DNA of 64,000 nt from Lachnospiraceae bacterium (GCA_031272985.1 JAISSU010000025.1:32785-96784); one strand, 5' to 3'; positions 52,713-62,334 are shown, counted from the first letter of the stretch. A program made the numbers and translations. The notes: generated by a model not told the origin, from the letters alone.

Positions 52713-54152
52713 GTGAATCGTCGCATGGTTATTTATATATTGGGAAAAATGATGGGAGTGGAAGCACTACTCCTTTTGCTTCCTGCCGGCATCAGCCTCA
52801 TTTATAAGGAGTGGGATGGCTCGTTTTTTCTTATTCCCGCCTCAATATGTCTGATATTATTTGCTTTGTTTGGGCGCAAAGCGCCTGCGGATAAAGTAAT
52901 CTACGGACGCGAAGGTATGCTTATAGTGGCGGGCGCGTGGATTTTGTGGTCGCTGTTTGGTGCATTGCCTTTCACCATGTCAGGCACAATTCCGAGTTAT
53001 ATTAATGCATTTTTTGAAACTGTATCGGGCTTTACGACCACCGGCTCGACGATTCTCGTTGATATTGAATCCCTCCCGAAATGTATGGCTTTTTGGCGTA
53101 GCTTCACACATTGGATTGGAGGCATGGGGGTGCTGGTCTTTGTCATGGTTCTCGCGAATCTTGATAAAAAGAGTTCAATGCATTTATTAAGGGCGGAGGT
53201 CCCCGGACCTGAAAAGGACAAACTTGTTCCTAAAATGCGCCAGACTGCACGTATTCTATACGGAATCTATTTGGGATTGACCGCCCTTGAAGTAATATTT
53301 TTACTTATTGGAGGTATGAATGTCTTTGATGCCGTATTACATTCTTTCAGCACAGCCGGTACAGGCGGCTTTTCGAATTATAACGCGAGCATCGCGCATT
53401 TTAACAGTTCTTATATTGAATGGACTATAACTATCTTTATGACATTGTTCGGTATTAATTTTAATATGTATTTTCTGCTGTTGCTTCGCAATTTTAAACC
53501 CGTGTGGAAGAATGAGGAGCTACGTGCGTATTTAGGTATCATTGTTGCTGCGGTTGCGATTATCAGTTTTAATATTTATACAATATACGGACAGGACTCG
53601 TTGCGCACAGCGGCCTTTCAGGTTACGTCGGTAATGACTACCACCGGCTTTATTTCGGCAGATTATACGACGTGGCCTATGCTATCGCAATGTATTCTCC
53701 TGTTTTTAATGGTGGTGGGGGCATGCGCGTCCTCTACCGGCGGCGGAATAAAAGTGACGCGTTTTCTCGTGCTTCTAAAGAGCATCCGCCAGTATTGCAG
53801 ACATTTAATTCACCCCAAACAGGTCTCCCTGATTCAGGTCAGTAAACGTACAATGTCCTCTCAGGTGTTATATGGAGTACACGCTTATTTTATGTCGTAC
53901 GTAGCGATATTTATCGCTTCGGTCATTTTGGTGTCGGTTGATAATATGGACTTTGCCTCCACTTTAGGGGCGGTGCTGACATGCATGAATAATGTCGGCC
54001 CCGGACTGGGTGTCGTAGGCCCTTCAGGGAATTTTTCGTCGCTTTCGGTGTTATCAAAAATAGTCTTGAGTTTTGATATGTTAGCGGGGCGCCTTGAAAT
54101 ATTCCCGTTTTTATTGTTTTTCAACCTGAATGCCTGGCGCAAGAAGTTTTAA
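52713..54152 (+). CDS. trkH: Trk potassium transporter membrane subunit TrkH
   Basis: Potassium channel-like membrane subunit, 479 residues, four pore-helix repeats. Pore motifs include TVSGFTTTGSTI, FSTAGTGGFSNYNAS, TSVMTTTGFISADYT and the last loop NNVGPGLGVVG. It starts with GTG after TAGGAGG, 9 bases from trkA. The two form the whole uptake system; no KtrA/B alternative is present here. Downstream is repeat copy E. Confidence 0.95.
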   Translation: MNRRMVIYILGKMMGVEALLLLLPAGISLIYKEWDGSFFLIPASICLILFALFGRKAPADKVIYGREGMLIVAGAWILWSLFGALPFTMSGTIPSYINAFFETVSGFTTTGSTILVDIESLPKCMAFWRSFTHWIGGMGVLVFVMVLANLDKKSSMHLLRAEVPGPEKDKLVPKMRQTARILYGIYLGLTALEVIFLLIGGMNVFDAVLHSFSTAGTGGFSNYNASIAHFNSSYIEWTITIFMTLFGINFNMYFLLLLRNFKPVWKNEELRAYLGIIVAAVAIISFNIYTIYGQDSLRTAAFQVTSVMTTTGFISADYTTWPMLSQCILLFLMVVGACASSTGGGIKVTRFLVLLKSIRQYCRHLIHPKQVSLIQVSKRTMSSQVLYGVHAYFMSYVAIFIASVILVSVDNMDFASTLGAVLTCMNNVGPGLGVVGPSGNFSSLSVLSKIVLSFDMLAGRLEIFPFLLFFNLNAWRKKF

Positions 54153-54180
54153 TGTGTGATTATAACCGCAAAACGGTTTC

Positions 54181-54322
54181 CCGTGACCTAAAGGTCCGTG
54201 ATAAAATCATATGTGTCCCGTGCGGACGCCGCTCATATTTGGACGATAATAATTGCAATACGCTGCCGTTCGCTTGCTGACGCACGTTGCCACATGATGA
54301 TTTCCTCACGGCGCGGTCACGG
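54181..54322. repeat. Interspersed palindromic repeat, ~140-bp type (copy E)
   Basis: CCGTGACC (54181-54188) pairs with GGTCACGG (54315-54322). Inside, AAATCATATGTG (54204-54215) pairs with CACATGATGATTT (54291-54303, one bulge). The centre shares CGCTCATATTTGGACG (54230-54245) and GTTCGCTTGCTGACGCAC with copy D. The outer and inner arms differ in sequence from D yet remain self-complementary. Confidence 0.82.
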
Positions 54323-54377
54323 ATACGCGTAGCCCGGGATTTGTCGCATTATGATTACATTTACGAAAGGATTTCCC

Positions 54378-56030
54378 ATGAATACGAATAAATCATCCTC
54401 AAATCTTGCTCGTTTTGGCAAGACAATCAAATGGACTACTATCGCCGGCGTTATTATATTCGCCGGATTATATTATTATGTGGCATTGCCGCCCATCAAT
54501 ATTCACTCGTCCGGAACATGGTCGTTCATTTTTCTTATAATAGCCGTTGTCCTTGTCGTATTGATGTTTCGTAAACGCAATATGAAACCGGCGGAAATAA
54601 AAAAGGAATTCAAAAAAAACGGTCCGATAAAATATGTTTTCTGGCTATTGGCGGCGAGTGTAATAGTTTTCATTATAGGTTCGATTCTGTCCTCGCCTAT
54701 TGTTAACGCAAAGAAATATCAGGAACTGATGACGGTTCAGGAGGGGAATTTTACAGAAGATATTACAGAGCTTTCATTTGATAAAATCCCTCTTCTGGAC
54801 AGGGATACGGCCGAGCTTTTGGGCGATAGAAAAATGGGAAGCATGGTCGATATGGTCTCTCAATTCGAGGCTGATTCGATTTATTCCCAAATCAACTACG
54901 CGGATAATCCGGTCAGGGTCACTCCTTTGAAATACGCGAGCGCGATTAAGTGGATGACGAATTTCGGTGACGGGATTCCCGCTTATATTCGAATAAATAT
55001 GGCTACCCAGAATACCGAGCTTGTGAAATTGTCGGAGGGAATGCGCTACACACAGGCTGATCATTTCGGACGCAATATCTACCGTTATCTTCGTTTTGCG
55101 CATCCTACCTACATCTATGGAGAGTTAAGCTTTGAGATTGACGAGGAGGGTGTGCCTTACTACGTAGCTCCTGTAAAGAAGTTCAATATCGGGCTTTTCG
55201 GAGGGGAGACCATCGGCAGGGTCGTGCTTTGCAATGCCATAACAGGCGAATTGGAGGATTACCCAATCGAGGATGTTCCGCAGTGGATAGACAGGGCATA
55301 TTCGGCTGATCTATTGATGAAGCTCTTTGATTATTACGGGACGCTGAAACATGGCTTTTTCAATAGTATTTTCAGTCAAAGAGATTGCCTTGAGACGACT
55401 TCAGGGTACAATTATCTCGCTATTGACGATGATGTTTGGATGTACACAGGAGTTACATCCGTAAACGGTGACCAGTCCAATGTCGGATTTGTGCTTTCGA
55501 ATCTTCGGACAATGGAAACACGTTACTACACCTGCGAGGGCGCCACCGAAACCTCCGCAATGAGTTCCGCGGAAGGACAGGTGCAGGATTTGGCGTACAC
55601 AGCCACATTCCCATTGTTGCTTAATATTTCAGGAGAGCCGACTTATTTCCTCGTCTTAAAAGACGCCGCCGGTCTGGTTAAGAAGTACGCAATGGTCAAT
55701 GTTCAAAAATATCAGGTCGTCGGAATCGGCGACAGCGTAAATGCCTGTCGCCAGAATTATCTTGAATTAATGCTATCAAGCGGTGATATGGTAATAGCGG
55801 AGGATACGCGTGAAGTGAAAACCGCGCGCGGGATAGTGGAGACAGCCGCCGGAGTCGTGCTTGGCGGAAATACTCACTATTATATAATGCTGGCAAATTC
55901 AGATGCCATCTATGACTTTCCTGTAATGGATTTTCCTGAAATAGTGGGTATAAAAGAAGGCGACTCGGTTACAATTGAGTATAAAGAAGGCGGAAGCGTG
56001 AGTACGGCGGTGAGTATAACGGAGAAATGA
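54378..56030 (+). CDS. Membrane protein with large extracytoplasmic domain, function unknown
   Basis: About 550 residues. Three hydrophobic segments in the first 110 residues (TIAGVIIFAGLYYYVALPPI, FIFLIIAVVLVVLMF, VFWLLAASVIVFIIGSIL), then about 430 residues of mixed alpha/beta sequence, presumably outside the membrane (VPYYVAPVKKFNIGLFGGETI, VVLCNAITGELEDYPIEDVP). The phrase about 'precise' ligand binding cannot be read. The ATG at 54378 follows GAAAGGA; an ATG 27 bases upstream lacks a site. The family is not recognised by me. It is monocistronic, between repeat copy E and the antitoxin gene. Confidence 0.8.
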   Translation: MNTNKSSSNLARFGKTIKWTTIAGVIIFAGLYYYVALPPINIHSSGTWSFIFLIIAVVLVVLMFRKRNMKPAEIKKEFKKNGPIKYVFWLLAASVIVFIIGSILSSPIVNAKKYQELMTVQEGNFTEDITELSFDKIPLLDRDTAELLGDRKMGSMVDMVSQFEADSIYSQINYADNPVRVTPLKYASAIKWMTNFGDGIPAYIRINMATQNTELVKLSEGMRYTQADHFGRNIYRYLRFAHPTYIYGELSFEIDEEGVPYYVAPVKKFNIGLFGGETIGRVVLCNAITGELEDYPIEDVPQWIDRAYSADLLMKLFDYYGTLKHGFFNSIFSQRDCLETTSGYNYLAIDDDVWMYTGVTSVNGDQSNVGFVLSNLRTMETRYYTCEGATETSAMSSAEGQVQDLAYTATFPLLLNISGEPTYFLVLKDAAGLVKKYAMVNVQKYQVVGIGDSVNACRQNYLELMLSSGDMVIAEDTREVKTARGIVETAAGVVLGGNTHYYIMLANSDAIYDFPVMDFPEIVGIKEGDSVTIEYKEGGSVSTAVSITEK

Positions 56031-56065
56031 CTGCAAAACATAGTAAAAGCTCGGAATTTTTTCTA

Positions 56066-56094
56066 TTTACAACTGCATATAATTTGTGTATAAT
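56066..56094 (+). promoter_or_regulatory. Promoter of antitoxin gene
   Basis: TTTACA (56066-56071), 17 bases, TATAAT (56089-56094). The region GCATATAAT...GTATAATTCGCATATAA has repeated and partly palindromic ATAT elements, as expected for an autoregulated toxin-antitoxin promoter. Confidence 0.7.
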
Positions 56095-56118
56095 TCGCAT
56101 ATAAGAGGAGGAGAAAAG

Positions 56119-56415
56119 ATGACAAACTCTAATTCGAACACCATGCACATCAGAATCAATCCTGATATTAAAGAACGTGCGATGCCAATACTAAAAGAGC
56201 TCTCAATATCTATTGGGGAATATTTTAATATGGCACTTTCTCAATTAGTACAGCAACATAGAGTACCTTTTGAATTGGGGGATAGCGTTTATTATTCATT
56301 TATGCCTGATTTCGAAAAAGATGTTGCCGAAGCCCATTCCGATGTTATTAATGGCGCTGAAACAATCAAGAATTCTAACGAACTTAGAGAGGCACTTCAT
56401 TTTTATGCCAAATGA
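56119..56415 (+). CDS. RelB/DinJ family antitoxin
   Basis: 98 residues. The N-terminal MHIRINPDIKERAMPILKELSISIGEYFNMALSQ is a ribbon-helix-helix of the RelB/DinJ type (beta strand MHIRI, helix KERAMPILKEL, helix IGEYFNMAL). The C-terminal part would wrap the toxin. AGGAGGAG precedes the ATG. A YafQ-like toxin frame overlaps its end by 11 bases but is broken off, so this is now an antitoxin without an intact partner here. Confidence 0.85.
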   Translation: MTNSNSNTMHIRINPDIKERAMPILKELSISIGEYFNMALSQLVQQHRVPFELGDSVYYSFMPDFEKDVAEAHSDVINGAETIKNSNELREALHFYAK

Positions 56416-56494
56416 GAAATACATCTATGAATTATTTTTATCTGCCAACTTCAAGCGAAATTTAAAGAAAGCGACTAAACAAGGACTTACCACC
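56405..56494 (+). pseudogene. Truncated YafQ/RelE-like toxin
   Basis: ATG at 56405 overlaps the antitoxin stop, as in intact dinJ-yafQ operons. The first 30 codons (MPNEKYIYELFLSANFKRNL, then KKATKQGLT) match the start of a YafQ/RelE mRNA interferase: beta strand YELFLSANF and basic helix KRNLKKATKQG. Then similarity stops; the frame runs on antisense into the end of capA until 56605 with no toxin-like sequence. The rest of the toxin, including its catalytic His residues, is missing. A deletion that joined this gene to the capA 3' end near 56487 is the simplest reading. Confidence 0.7.
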
Positions 56495-57755
56495 CGATTC
56501 GCTTTAATTTCCCCAGCACCCTCTCGGCGTCAGCCCCATCGACCGGTGTCGGACAATAATCATTGTACCCTGTGTGCGCAGAGACGCGGCAGGGTATTAT
56601 ATTGATTTCGTCCGATGGAACCAATTCCTGATTTTCGTCGAAATGAAAGGTTTGTTGGAATATCATCGTGTCCTTATCCGATGGATTTGAATTCCCTCCA
56701 AAGCAGAAATTACCCATGCTGTAGCAGATATAGACACCATTGTATTTTTCAATGCTTTGCAATACGTGCGGGTGATGCCCGATGACTAAATTAGCGCCTT
56801 CATCCACTGCGATATGCGCGAGAGATGTCTGGGTGGAATTGGGGGAATACTCACGCTCAATTCCCCAGTGGAAATTTACTATAATAAGCTGAGCTCCCTG
56901 CTGTTTAAGTAAAGCAATATTTGTCTTTAGTTGTGTGGCGCATCCCATTCCCGAACCCAATTCATAAATCCCGCAAAGCCCTACTTTAATACCCTTTATT
57001 TCCATAACGGCAATGCGGTCATATCCGAAATTCACAATACCCGCCGCATCCAGTGCTGCTATGGTGTCCGTATAACTGACTTCACCATAATCCTTACTGT
57101 GATTATTCGCAAGGTTTGCCGCCTCAACGCTACCCTCTACCAGAATATTAGCAAACTCCGCATCGCCTTTAAATGCGAAAGTCTTATCCATACGCGTATT
57201 TGAGGTCGTGAGAGTTCCTTCCATATTTACAATGGATAAATCATCGGCTTCCAGAATGGGTTTAACATTTTGGAAAAAATAAGCCGCTCCGTTTTTGGAA
57301 TAATAGGCGTTCACACTGGAAGAGTAGCTGAAATTCTTATCGGTTCCGAGCGTGCAATCGCCCATAGACGATACCAAAAGTGAAACGGGTTCAGATTTCG
57401 CAGTTTCGACAGTATTAGTATTTATCGTGAGATTACCGGCCGCATCTACGGATACATGGGAGTTTTCCGAACCTAAGTCAGTACCCGAATCGGCTGCATC
57501 TGAACCCGGCGTACCTGAATCGGGTGTTCCTGAATCGGCATTCGATTCGGCCAAACCTGCTTCATTGGTAGTAGCATCATTGATTTCAGAAGTTGTGGCA
57601 GTTGTATCATCATCGGAAGTCTTTATTAGCTTGTTTTTTATTAGCAGAACACCGGCCGTAGCCCCAATCACAAATAAAACGGACACAACCAATATTAAAA
57701 GCCTGTGAGACTTCCTTTGTTGTGTCCGTTTGTTTCGCTTAGAACCTCTATTCAT
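56487..57755 (-). CDS. CapA family protein (PGA_cap metallophosphatase-like)
   Basis: 422 residues: a basic cytoplasmic end, one membrane helix (about 18-40, LLILVVSVLFVIGATAGVLL), a disordered Asp/Ser/Gly/Thr linker with GTPDSGTPGSD repeats, and a CapA domain: LVSSMGDCTLGTD, SIVNMEGTLT, NLANNHSKDYG, LIIVNFHWG and GHHPHVLQ. CapA proteins belong to the calcineurin-like metallophosphatase fold and act in poly-gamma-glutamate capsule work in Bacillus; no capB or capC is here, so the role is in the wall or surface polymer generally. It begins 2 bases after the P-loop gene stop, so the two are coupled. Confidence 0.9.
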   Translation of the reverse strand: MNRGSKRNKRTQQRKSHRLLILVVSVLFVIGATAGVLLIKNKLIKTSDDDTTATTSEINDATTNEAGLAESNADSGTPDSGTPGSDAADSGTDLGSENSHVSVDAAGNLTINTNTVETAKSEPVSLLVSSMGDCTLGTDKNFSYSSSVNAYYSKNGAAYFFQNVKPILEADDLSIVNMEGTLTTSNTRMDKTFAFKGDAEFANILVEGSVEAANLANNHSKDYGEVSYTDTIAALDAAGIVNFGYDRIAVMEIKGIKVGLCGIYELGSGMGCATQLKTNIALLKQQGAQLIIVNFHWGIEREYSPNSTQTSLAHIAVDEGANLVIGHHPHVLQSIEKYNGVYICYSMGNFCFGGNSNPSDKDTMIFQQTFHFDENQELVPSDEINIIPCRVSAHTGYNDYCPTPVDGADAERVLGKLKRIGW

Positions 57756-57756
57756 A

Positions 57757-58179
57757 TTAGTTCAGCAGACTGCAGCCTTCCATGTTAATAGAAGACAGTT
57801 CGTCTTTCTCTGCACTGATGCTGACGTAAAACTCAATCCCGCAAGTTTCGGAGATTTTCTTAAGCCGATCAATAAAACGGGGCATATTCTCCATAGAAAT
57901 ATCGGCATGTTTCAGTATCCCGTCAATAAAGATGACTTCAATGTCGCCATTGGAACTGTACATGCCGTATAAAAATCCTACATACTCGTCAATATTCGTG
58001 ATTGCCTTATAATCGTCCATGCATACTACTCTGATGTCGAAGGAAACACTCTGCGTATCGCGGTGGCTTTTCTTTACGAAAACCACATTTCCGTTCGTTG
58101 TTTTAACTAATTCGTTAGCTTTGGCAATCATTAATTGTGTTTTTCCGGTACCCTTGGGACCGGCTAATAAATTTACCAT
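57757..58179 (-). CDS. Small P-loop ATPase-like protein
   Basis: 140 residues with Walker A AGPKGTGKTQLM near the N-terminus and a possible Walker B IEVIFIDGIL (hhhhD). It is the size of a single nucleotide-binding core without extra domains. A GTG 9 bases upstream lies in the AAAGGAGTGG site; ATG 58179 is preferred. It is coupled with capA (TAA, one base, ATG). The family is unfamiliar to me; the AAA or KaiC-like class is possible. Energy supply or regulation for CapA is inferred from position only. Confidence 0.75.
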   Translation of the reverse strand: MVNLLAGPKGTGKTQLMIAKANELVKTTNGNVVFVKKSHRDTQSVSFDIRVVCMDDYKAITNIDEYVGFLYGMYSSNGDIEVIFIDGILKHADISMENMPRFIDRLKKISETCGIEFYVSISAEKDELSSINMEGCSLLN

Positions 58180-58215
58180 CGGAACCACTCCTTTACCCGT
58201 ATTTACATACGTTTT

Positions 58216-58244
58216 CTATTAGAATATTAAGTTAGAGTGTTCAA
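58216..58244 (-). promoter_or_regulatory. Putative promoter of P-loop/capA unit
   Basis: On the minus strand: TTGAAC (58239-58244), 17 bases, TAATAG (58216-58221). About 37 bases before the ATG. Confidence 0.45.
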
Positions 58245-58391
58245 GCACCGTTCGTAACATGTCTGTTTTGGTATAGTGTTTGAACCGGTATCTACAGTAT
58301 ACATTAAAAATCCCTCCGATACAACCGCAAGATAACCCAAAAACATATATACATTCTTGTGCAAAGTTACTTACGGATTAGTCCTCAATCC

Positions 58392-58419
58392 TTGACACAA
58401 AACCTCCATGTGTTAAAAT
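58392..58419 (+). promoter_or_regulatory. Promoter of leuS
   Basis: TTGACA (58392-58397), 16 bases, TAAAAT (58414-58419). Start near 58426, leader about 60 bases. Confidence 0.75.
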
Positions 58420-58486
58420 GTGTTTTGTTGACATATCTGCTCACTTATTATTAATGACTATATTGAGCTTACTCGCGGAGGTAAAG

Positions 58487-60910
58487 ATGGGCGCAGTTTA
58501 TAACCATAAAGCAATCGAGAAAAAATGGCGGGAGAGATGGGCTAAAGAACCTGTTAATCCGAAAACCGCCGGAAATACAGAAAAACCGAAATACTATTGT
58601 CTGGATATGTTTCCTTACCCTTCAGGCAATGGTCTTCATGTGGGGCACTGGCGCGGCTATGTGATTTCAGACGTATGGAGTCGTTATAAATTGCAGCAGG
58701 GTTATTATTTGATTCACCCGATGGGGTGGGACGCGTTCGGTCTTCCGGCTGAGAATTATGCGATTAAAATGGGCATTCACCCTGCGATTTGCACCGCCGA
58801 AAATGTCCGCAATATTAAGGCGCAAATCGGGGAGATAGCTGCTCTATATGACTGGGATATGGAAGTAAATACCACTGATCCTGAGTTTTTTAAATGGACG
58901 CAGTGGATTTTCGTTAAAATGTTTAAAGAAGGACTCGCCTACGAAAAGGAATTTCCTATTAATTGGTGTCCTTCGTGTAAGACAGGGCTTGCCAATGAAG
59001 AGGTCGTAAATGGTAAATGCGAGCGCTGCGGCACCGAGGTCACAAAGAAAAATATGCGCCAGTGGATGCTCAAAATTACACAATACGCCGAGCGTCTGCT
59101 GGAAGACTTAAAAGGACTTGACTGGCCTGAAAAGGTAGTAAAAATGCAATCCGATTGGATTGGAAAATCATACGGTGCACAGGTGTCATTTCCTGTGGCG
59201 GATTCGGATGATGTGATTGACGTCTATACGACGAGACCCGACACGCTTTATGGTGCGACTTTTATGGTGCTCGCTCCTGAGCACCCCTTAGCTTCAAAGC
59301 TTTCCACGCTTGAGACGAAATCTGATGTTGATAAATATATATTTGATGCGTCCATGAAATCCAATGTCGATAGATTGCAGGATAAGGAAAAGACCGGCGT
59401 TTTCACTGGAAGTTATGCTATTAATCCTCTTAATAAAGAAAAAATCCCGATTTGGATTTCCGACTATGTACTTATTGACTATGGAACCGGTGCCATCATG
59501 TGCGTTCCCGCCCATGATGACCGCGACTTTGAATTTGCGACGAAATTTTCACTTCCTATTATTGAGGTCATTTCAAAGGACGGAGTCCCGAAAGAAAAGC
59601 TTAGTGAGGCATATACAGACGCTTCGGGAATCATGGTAAATTCAGGTGAATGGAATGGCATGGAATCCGCGAAACTTAAAATAGAAGCCCCGCATATTAT
59701 TGAAAAAATGGGAATCGGAAAGGCCACGGTAAATTATAAACTGCGAGACTGGGTTTTCTCGCGCCAGCGCTATTGGGGAGAACCTATCCCTATCATACAT
59801 TGCCCGAATTGCGGGAATGTGGCTGTTCCCGAAGAAGATCTTCCTTTAGAGCTTCCGCAGGTGGAGTCCTATGAGCCGACAGGCACAGGAGAGTCGCCGC
59901 TTGCCGCAATTGATGAATGGGTTAATTGCACTTGCCCGATTTGCCATGCGTCCGCAAAAAGGGAGACTAATACCATGCCTCAATGGGCAGGTTCTTCGTG
60001 GTATTTTCTTCGTTATGTGGATAATCACAATAATGACGAACTGGTTTCAAAAGAAAAGGCAGCGAAATTCCTTCCCGTTGATATGTATATCGGCGGTGTG
60101 GAGCACGCTGTGTTGCATCTACTGTATTCGAGATTTTATACGAAATTTTTGTATGATATAGGGGTGGTCGACTTTACGGAACCGTTTTCAAAACTCTTTA
60201 ATCAGGGCATGATAACAGGGAAAAACGGCGTAAAGATGAGCAAATCAAAGGGCAATGTCGTTGCCCCCGATGACCTCGTGCGCGATTACGGCTGCGATTC
60301 ACTTCGTATGTATGAGCTATTCGTAGGACCGCCGGATTTGGATGCAGAATGGGATGACAGAGGGATAGACGGAGTGAACAGATTCTTAAGACGCTTCTGG
60401 AATCTGGTGCAAGAAAGCCTCGAAAAAGACATAAAAGCCACGCCCGAGATGATAAAGGAGCGAAATAAACTCGCTTACGATATAACGACGAGACTGGAGG
60501 CGTTTAGCTTAAATACCGTAATTTCAGGCTTCATGGAGCACAATAATAAACTCATTGAAATCGCAAAGACCACAGGAGGAATTGATAAAGAGACACTTAA
60601 GGTTTTTGCGGTGTTATTGTCGCCATTTGCTCCTCATATAGCTGAGGAGGTCTGGGAGCTATTAGGACACGAAAAGAGCGTCTTTACCGCAGGGTGGCCT
60701 ACATACGATGAGAGCTTGATGAAAGAAGATACAATAGAAATAGCCGTGCAGGTAAACGGAAAAACTCGTGTCGTAATAGCATTGCCGGCGGGGGTAGACA
60801 GAGAAAATGCCATTACGGCAGGAAAAGAAGCGATAAAAGGGAAACTGAACGGGAATATCATTAAGGAAATCTATGTTCCGGGCAGAATAATAAACTTTGT
60901 GGTGAAATAA
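58487..60910 (+). CDS. leuS: Leucyl-tRNA synthetase
   Basis: Charges tRNA-Leu and edits mischarged products. 807 residues: [17 protein letters not shown] (HVGH as HIGH motif), a zinc ribbon [13 protein letters not shown]...CERCG, the CP1 editing domain ([20 protein letters not shown]), KMSKSKGN and a C-terminal anticodon domain. The frame is open from 58418, but the ATG at 58487 after GGAGG gives the usual start. No T-box. The gtr genes follow with little or no gap. Confidence 0.97.
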   Translation: MGAVYNHKAIEKKWRERWAKEPVNPKTAGNTEKPKYYCLDMFPYPSGNGLHVGHWRGYVISDVWSRYKLQQGYYLIHPMGWDAFGLPAENYAIKMGIHPAICTAENVRNIKAQIGEIAALYDWDMEVNTTDPEFFKWTQWIFVKMFKEGLAYEKEFPINWCPSCKTGLANEEVVNGKCERCGTEVTKKNMRQWMLKITQYAERLLEDLKGLDWPEKVVKMQSDWIGKSYGAQVSFPVADSDDVIDVYTTRPDTLYGATFMVLAPEHPLASKLSTLETKSDVDKYIFDASMKSNVDRLQDKEKTGVFTGSYAINPLNKEKIPIWISDYVLIDYGTGAIMCVPAHDDRDFEFATKFSLPIIEVISKDGVPKEKLSEAYTDASGIMVNSGEWNGMESAKLKIEAPHIIEKMGIGKATVNYKLRDWVFSRQRYWGEPIPIIHCPNCGNVAVPEEDLPLELPQVESYEPTGTGESPLAAIDEWVNCTCPICHASAKRETNTMPQWAGSSWYFLRYVDNHNNDELVSKEKAAKFLPVDMYIGGVEHAVLHLLYSRFYTKFLYDIGVVDFTEPFSKLFNQGMITGKNGVKMSKSKGNVVAPDDLVRDYGCDSLRMYELFVGPPDLDAEWDDRGIDGVNRFLRRFWNLVQESLEKDIKATPEMIKERNKLAYDITTRLEAFSLNTVISGFMEHNNKLIEIAKTTGGIDKETLKVFAVLLSPFAPHIAEEVWELLGHEKSVFTAGWPTYDESLMKEDTIEIAVQVNGKTRVVIALPAGVDRENAITAGKEAIKGKLNGNIIKEIYVPGRIINFVVK

Positions 60911-60918
60911 GGGTGATT

Positions 60919-61866
60919 ATGAACACACTTTATGCAGTAATACCTTGCTACAATGAAGAAGAAGTATTGCGGGAGACTGCTACTCTACTGTCGCATAAGT
61001 TTGAGTACTGGATAAGTGAAAAGATTATTTCTGACAAAAGCCGCATAGTTTTTGTAAACGATGGCTCGAAAGACTCAACTTGGGAAATAATTAATAAGCT
61101 GCATTGTGAGAATAAATTGTTTTCAGGAATAAACCTCTCCAGAAACAAAGGACACCAAAATGCACTATTTGCGGGTTTGATGACTATAAAAGATAAATGC
61201 GATTTTACAATATCATTGGACGCGGATTTGCAGGATTCATTGGAAGCGATGGACGAAATGATAGCCAAATACAAAGCCGGGAGTGACATTGTTTATGGTG
61301 TACGTAGCAGTCGTAAAAGGGATACGGTGTTTAAAAGAACCACTGCAAAAATGTTTTATAGACTGATGGCAAAATTAGGCGTTGAACTGGTTTATAATCA
61401 TGCAGACTATCGATTAATGAGCAGCAAAGCACTGGATGCTTTATCAAAGTATAATGAAGTCAATTTGTTCCTTCGCGGAATAGTACCACTATTGGGATTT
61501 CCTTCTGCTATTGTTGAATACGAACGTAGCAAACGATTTGCCGGGAAAAGTAAATACCCTTTGCGAAAGATGATTTCCTTCGCAATTGAAGGAATAACCT
61601 CTTTTAGTATACAACCGATTCGGCTGATTTCCGGTTTGGGATTATTAATCTTCCTTTTTAGTATAGGCATGATTATTTGGTTCCTTATTGATTATTTCAA
61701 CGGAAATACCGTGCCCGGGTGGGCATCTACGGTTGTTTCTATTTGGTTCGTTGGAGGATTGCAAATATTTGCAATTGGAGTCATCGGTGAGTACATTGGA
61801 AAAGTCTATCTGGAAACAAAATCACGACCGCGATATATAATACAGGATATTTTGCATGAGGATTGA
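60919..61866 (+). CDS. GtrB-like glycosyltransferase family 2
   Basis: Membrane glycosyltransferase that loads glucose (or a similar sugar) onto undecaprenyl phosphate. 315 residues: GT2 fold with VIPCYNEEE, VFVNDGSKDST, DADLQD (DxD metal motif), and two C-terminal membrane helices, as in GtrB, DPM1-like and YfdH. AAGGGTG precedes the ATG (a GTG 6 bases upstream is also in frame). It directly follows leuS and precedes GtrA and GtrII genes, with no gap. Confidence 0.93.
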   Translation: MNTLYAVIPCYNEEEVLRETATLLSHKFEYWISEKIISDKSRIVFVNDGSKDSTWEIINKLHCENKLFSGINLSRNKGHQNALFAGLMTIKDKCDFTISLDADLQDSLEAMDEMIAKYKAGSDIVYGVRSSRKRDTVFKRTTAKMFYRLMAKLGVELVYNHADYRLMSSKALDALSKYNEVNLFLRGIVPLLGFPSAIVEYERSKRFAGKSKYPLRKMISFAIEGITSFSIQPIRLISGLGLLIFLFSIGMIIWFLIDYFNGNTVPGWASTVVSIWFVGGLQIFAIGVIGEYIGKVYLETKSRPRYIIQDILHED

Positions 61867-62334
61867 ATGAAAAAAGTCTATAAGCTAATAATTGAATTAT
61901 TGATTGTTCCCACACAAAACGTGTCCTTACAGGCTTTCAGAGCATTGTTTGTCGGGGTCATTGCATTTATTGCTGATGCAGGAACTTTGTGGTTGCTCTC
62001 ATTATTGGGTATCCATTATCTGATTAGCGCAATATTCGGTTTTGTGGTGGGTGTTTTTGTTAATTTTATCCTATCTACGAAATTCGTTTTTGCAACCAAA
62101 GCCTCGGTTAGTAAGACTGCTGAGATTGGAGTATATGTGGCGGTTTCGCTGGTAGGGCTCGGACTAACTGAGCTCTTAATGTGGCTATTCACAGAAAAAA
62201 TCGGGCTATACTATATGCTGTCTAAGTGTGTTGCGGCGTTGATAGCTTTCTCGTGGAATTTCACTTCAAGAAAATTATTGTTGTATAGGAATAAAGAGAA
62301 TATGAGCGTGAAAGGAACGGTTAATAATGAATGA
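61867..62334 (+). CDS. GtrA family putative flippase
   Basis: 155 residues, four membrane helices typical of GtrA (FRALFVGVIAFIADAGTLWLL, YLISAIFGFVVGVFVNFILS, GVYVAVSLVGLGLTELLMWL, MLSKCVAALIAFSWNFTSRK quoted here only as landmarks). GtrA proteins are thought to flip undecaprenyl-phosphate-glucose to the outer face. It starts right after the stop of the GT2 gene. Confidence 0.92.
   Translation: MKKVYKLIIELLIVPTQNVSLQAFRALFVGVIAFIADAGTLWLLSLLGIHYLISAIFGFVVGVFVNFILSTKFVFATKASVSKTAEIGVYVAVSLVGLGLTELLMWLFTEKIGLYYMLSKCVAALIAFSWNFTSRKLLLYRNKENMSVKGTVNNE

Larger units (their letters stand above)
58180..58486. other. Divergent intergenic region between P-loop gene and leuS
   Basis: 307 bases holding promoters for both directions (minus 58216-58244, plus 58392-58419). 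No T-box or other known leader is visible for leuS, and no small open frame with a ribosome site. The middle (58250-58380) shows nothing recognisable. Confidence 0.6.

Noticed and set aside
58420..58486. T-box leader before leuS, and similarly before argS
   Set aside because: The leaders are short and have no T-box consensus (the GGGTGG-ACC-CG type block) and no antiterminator pairing.
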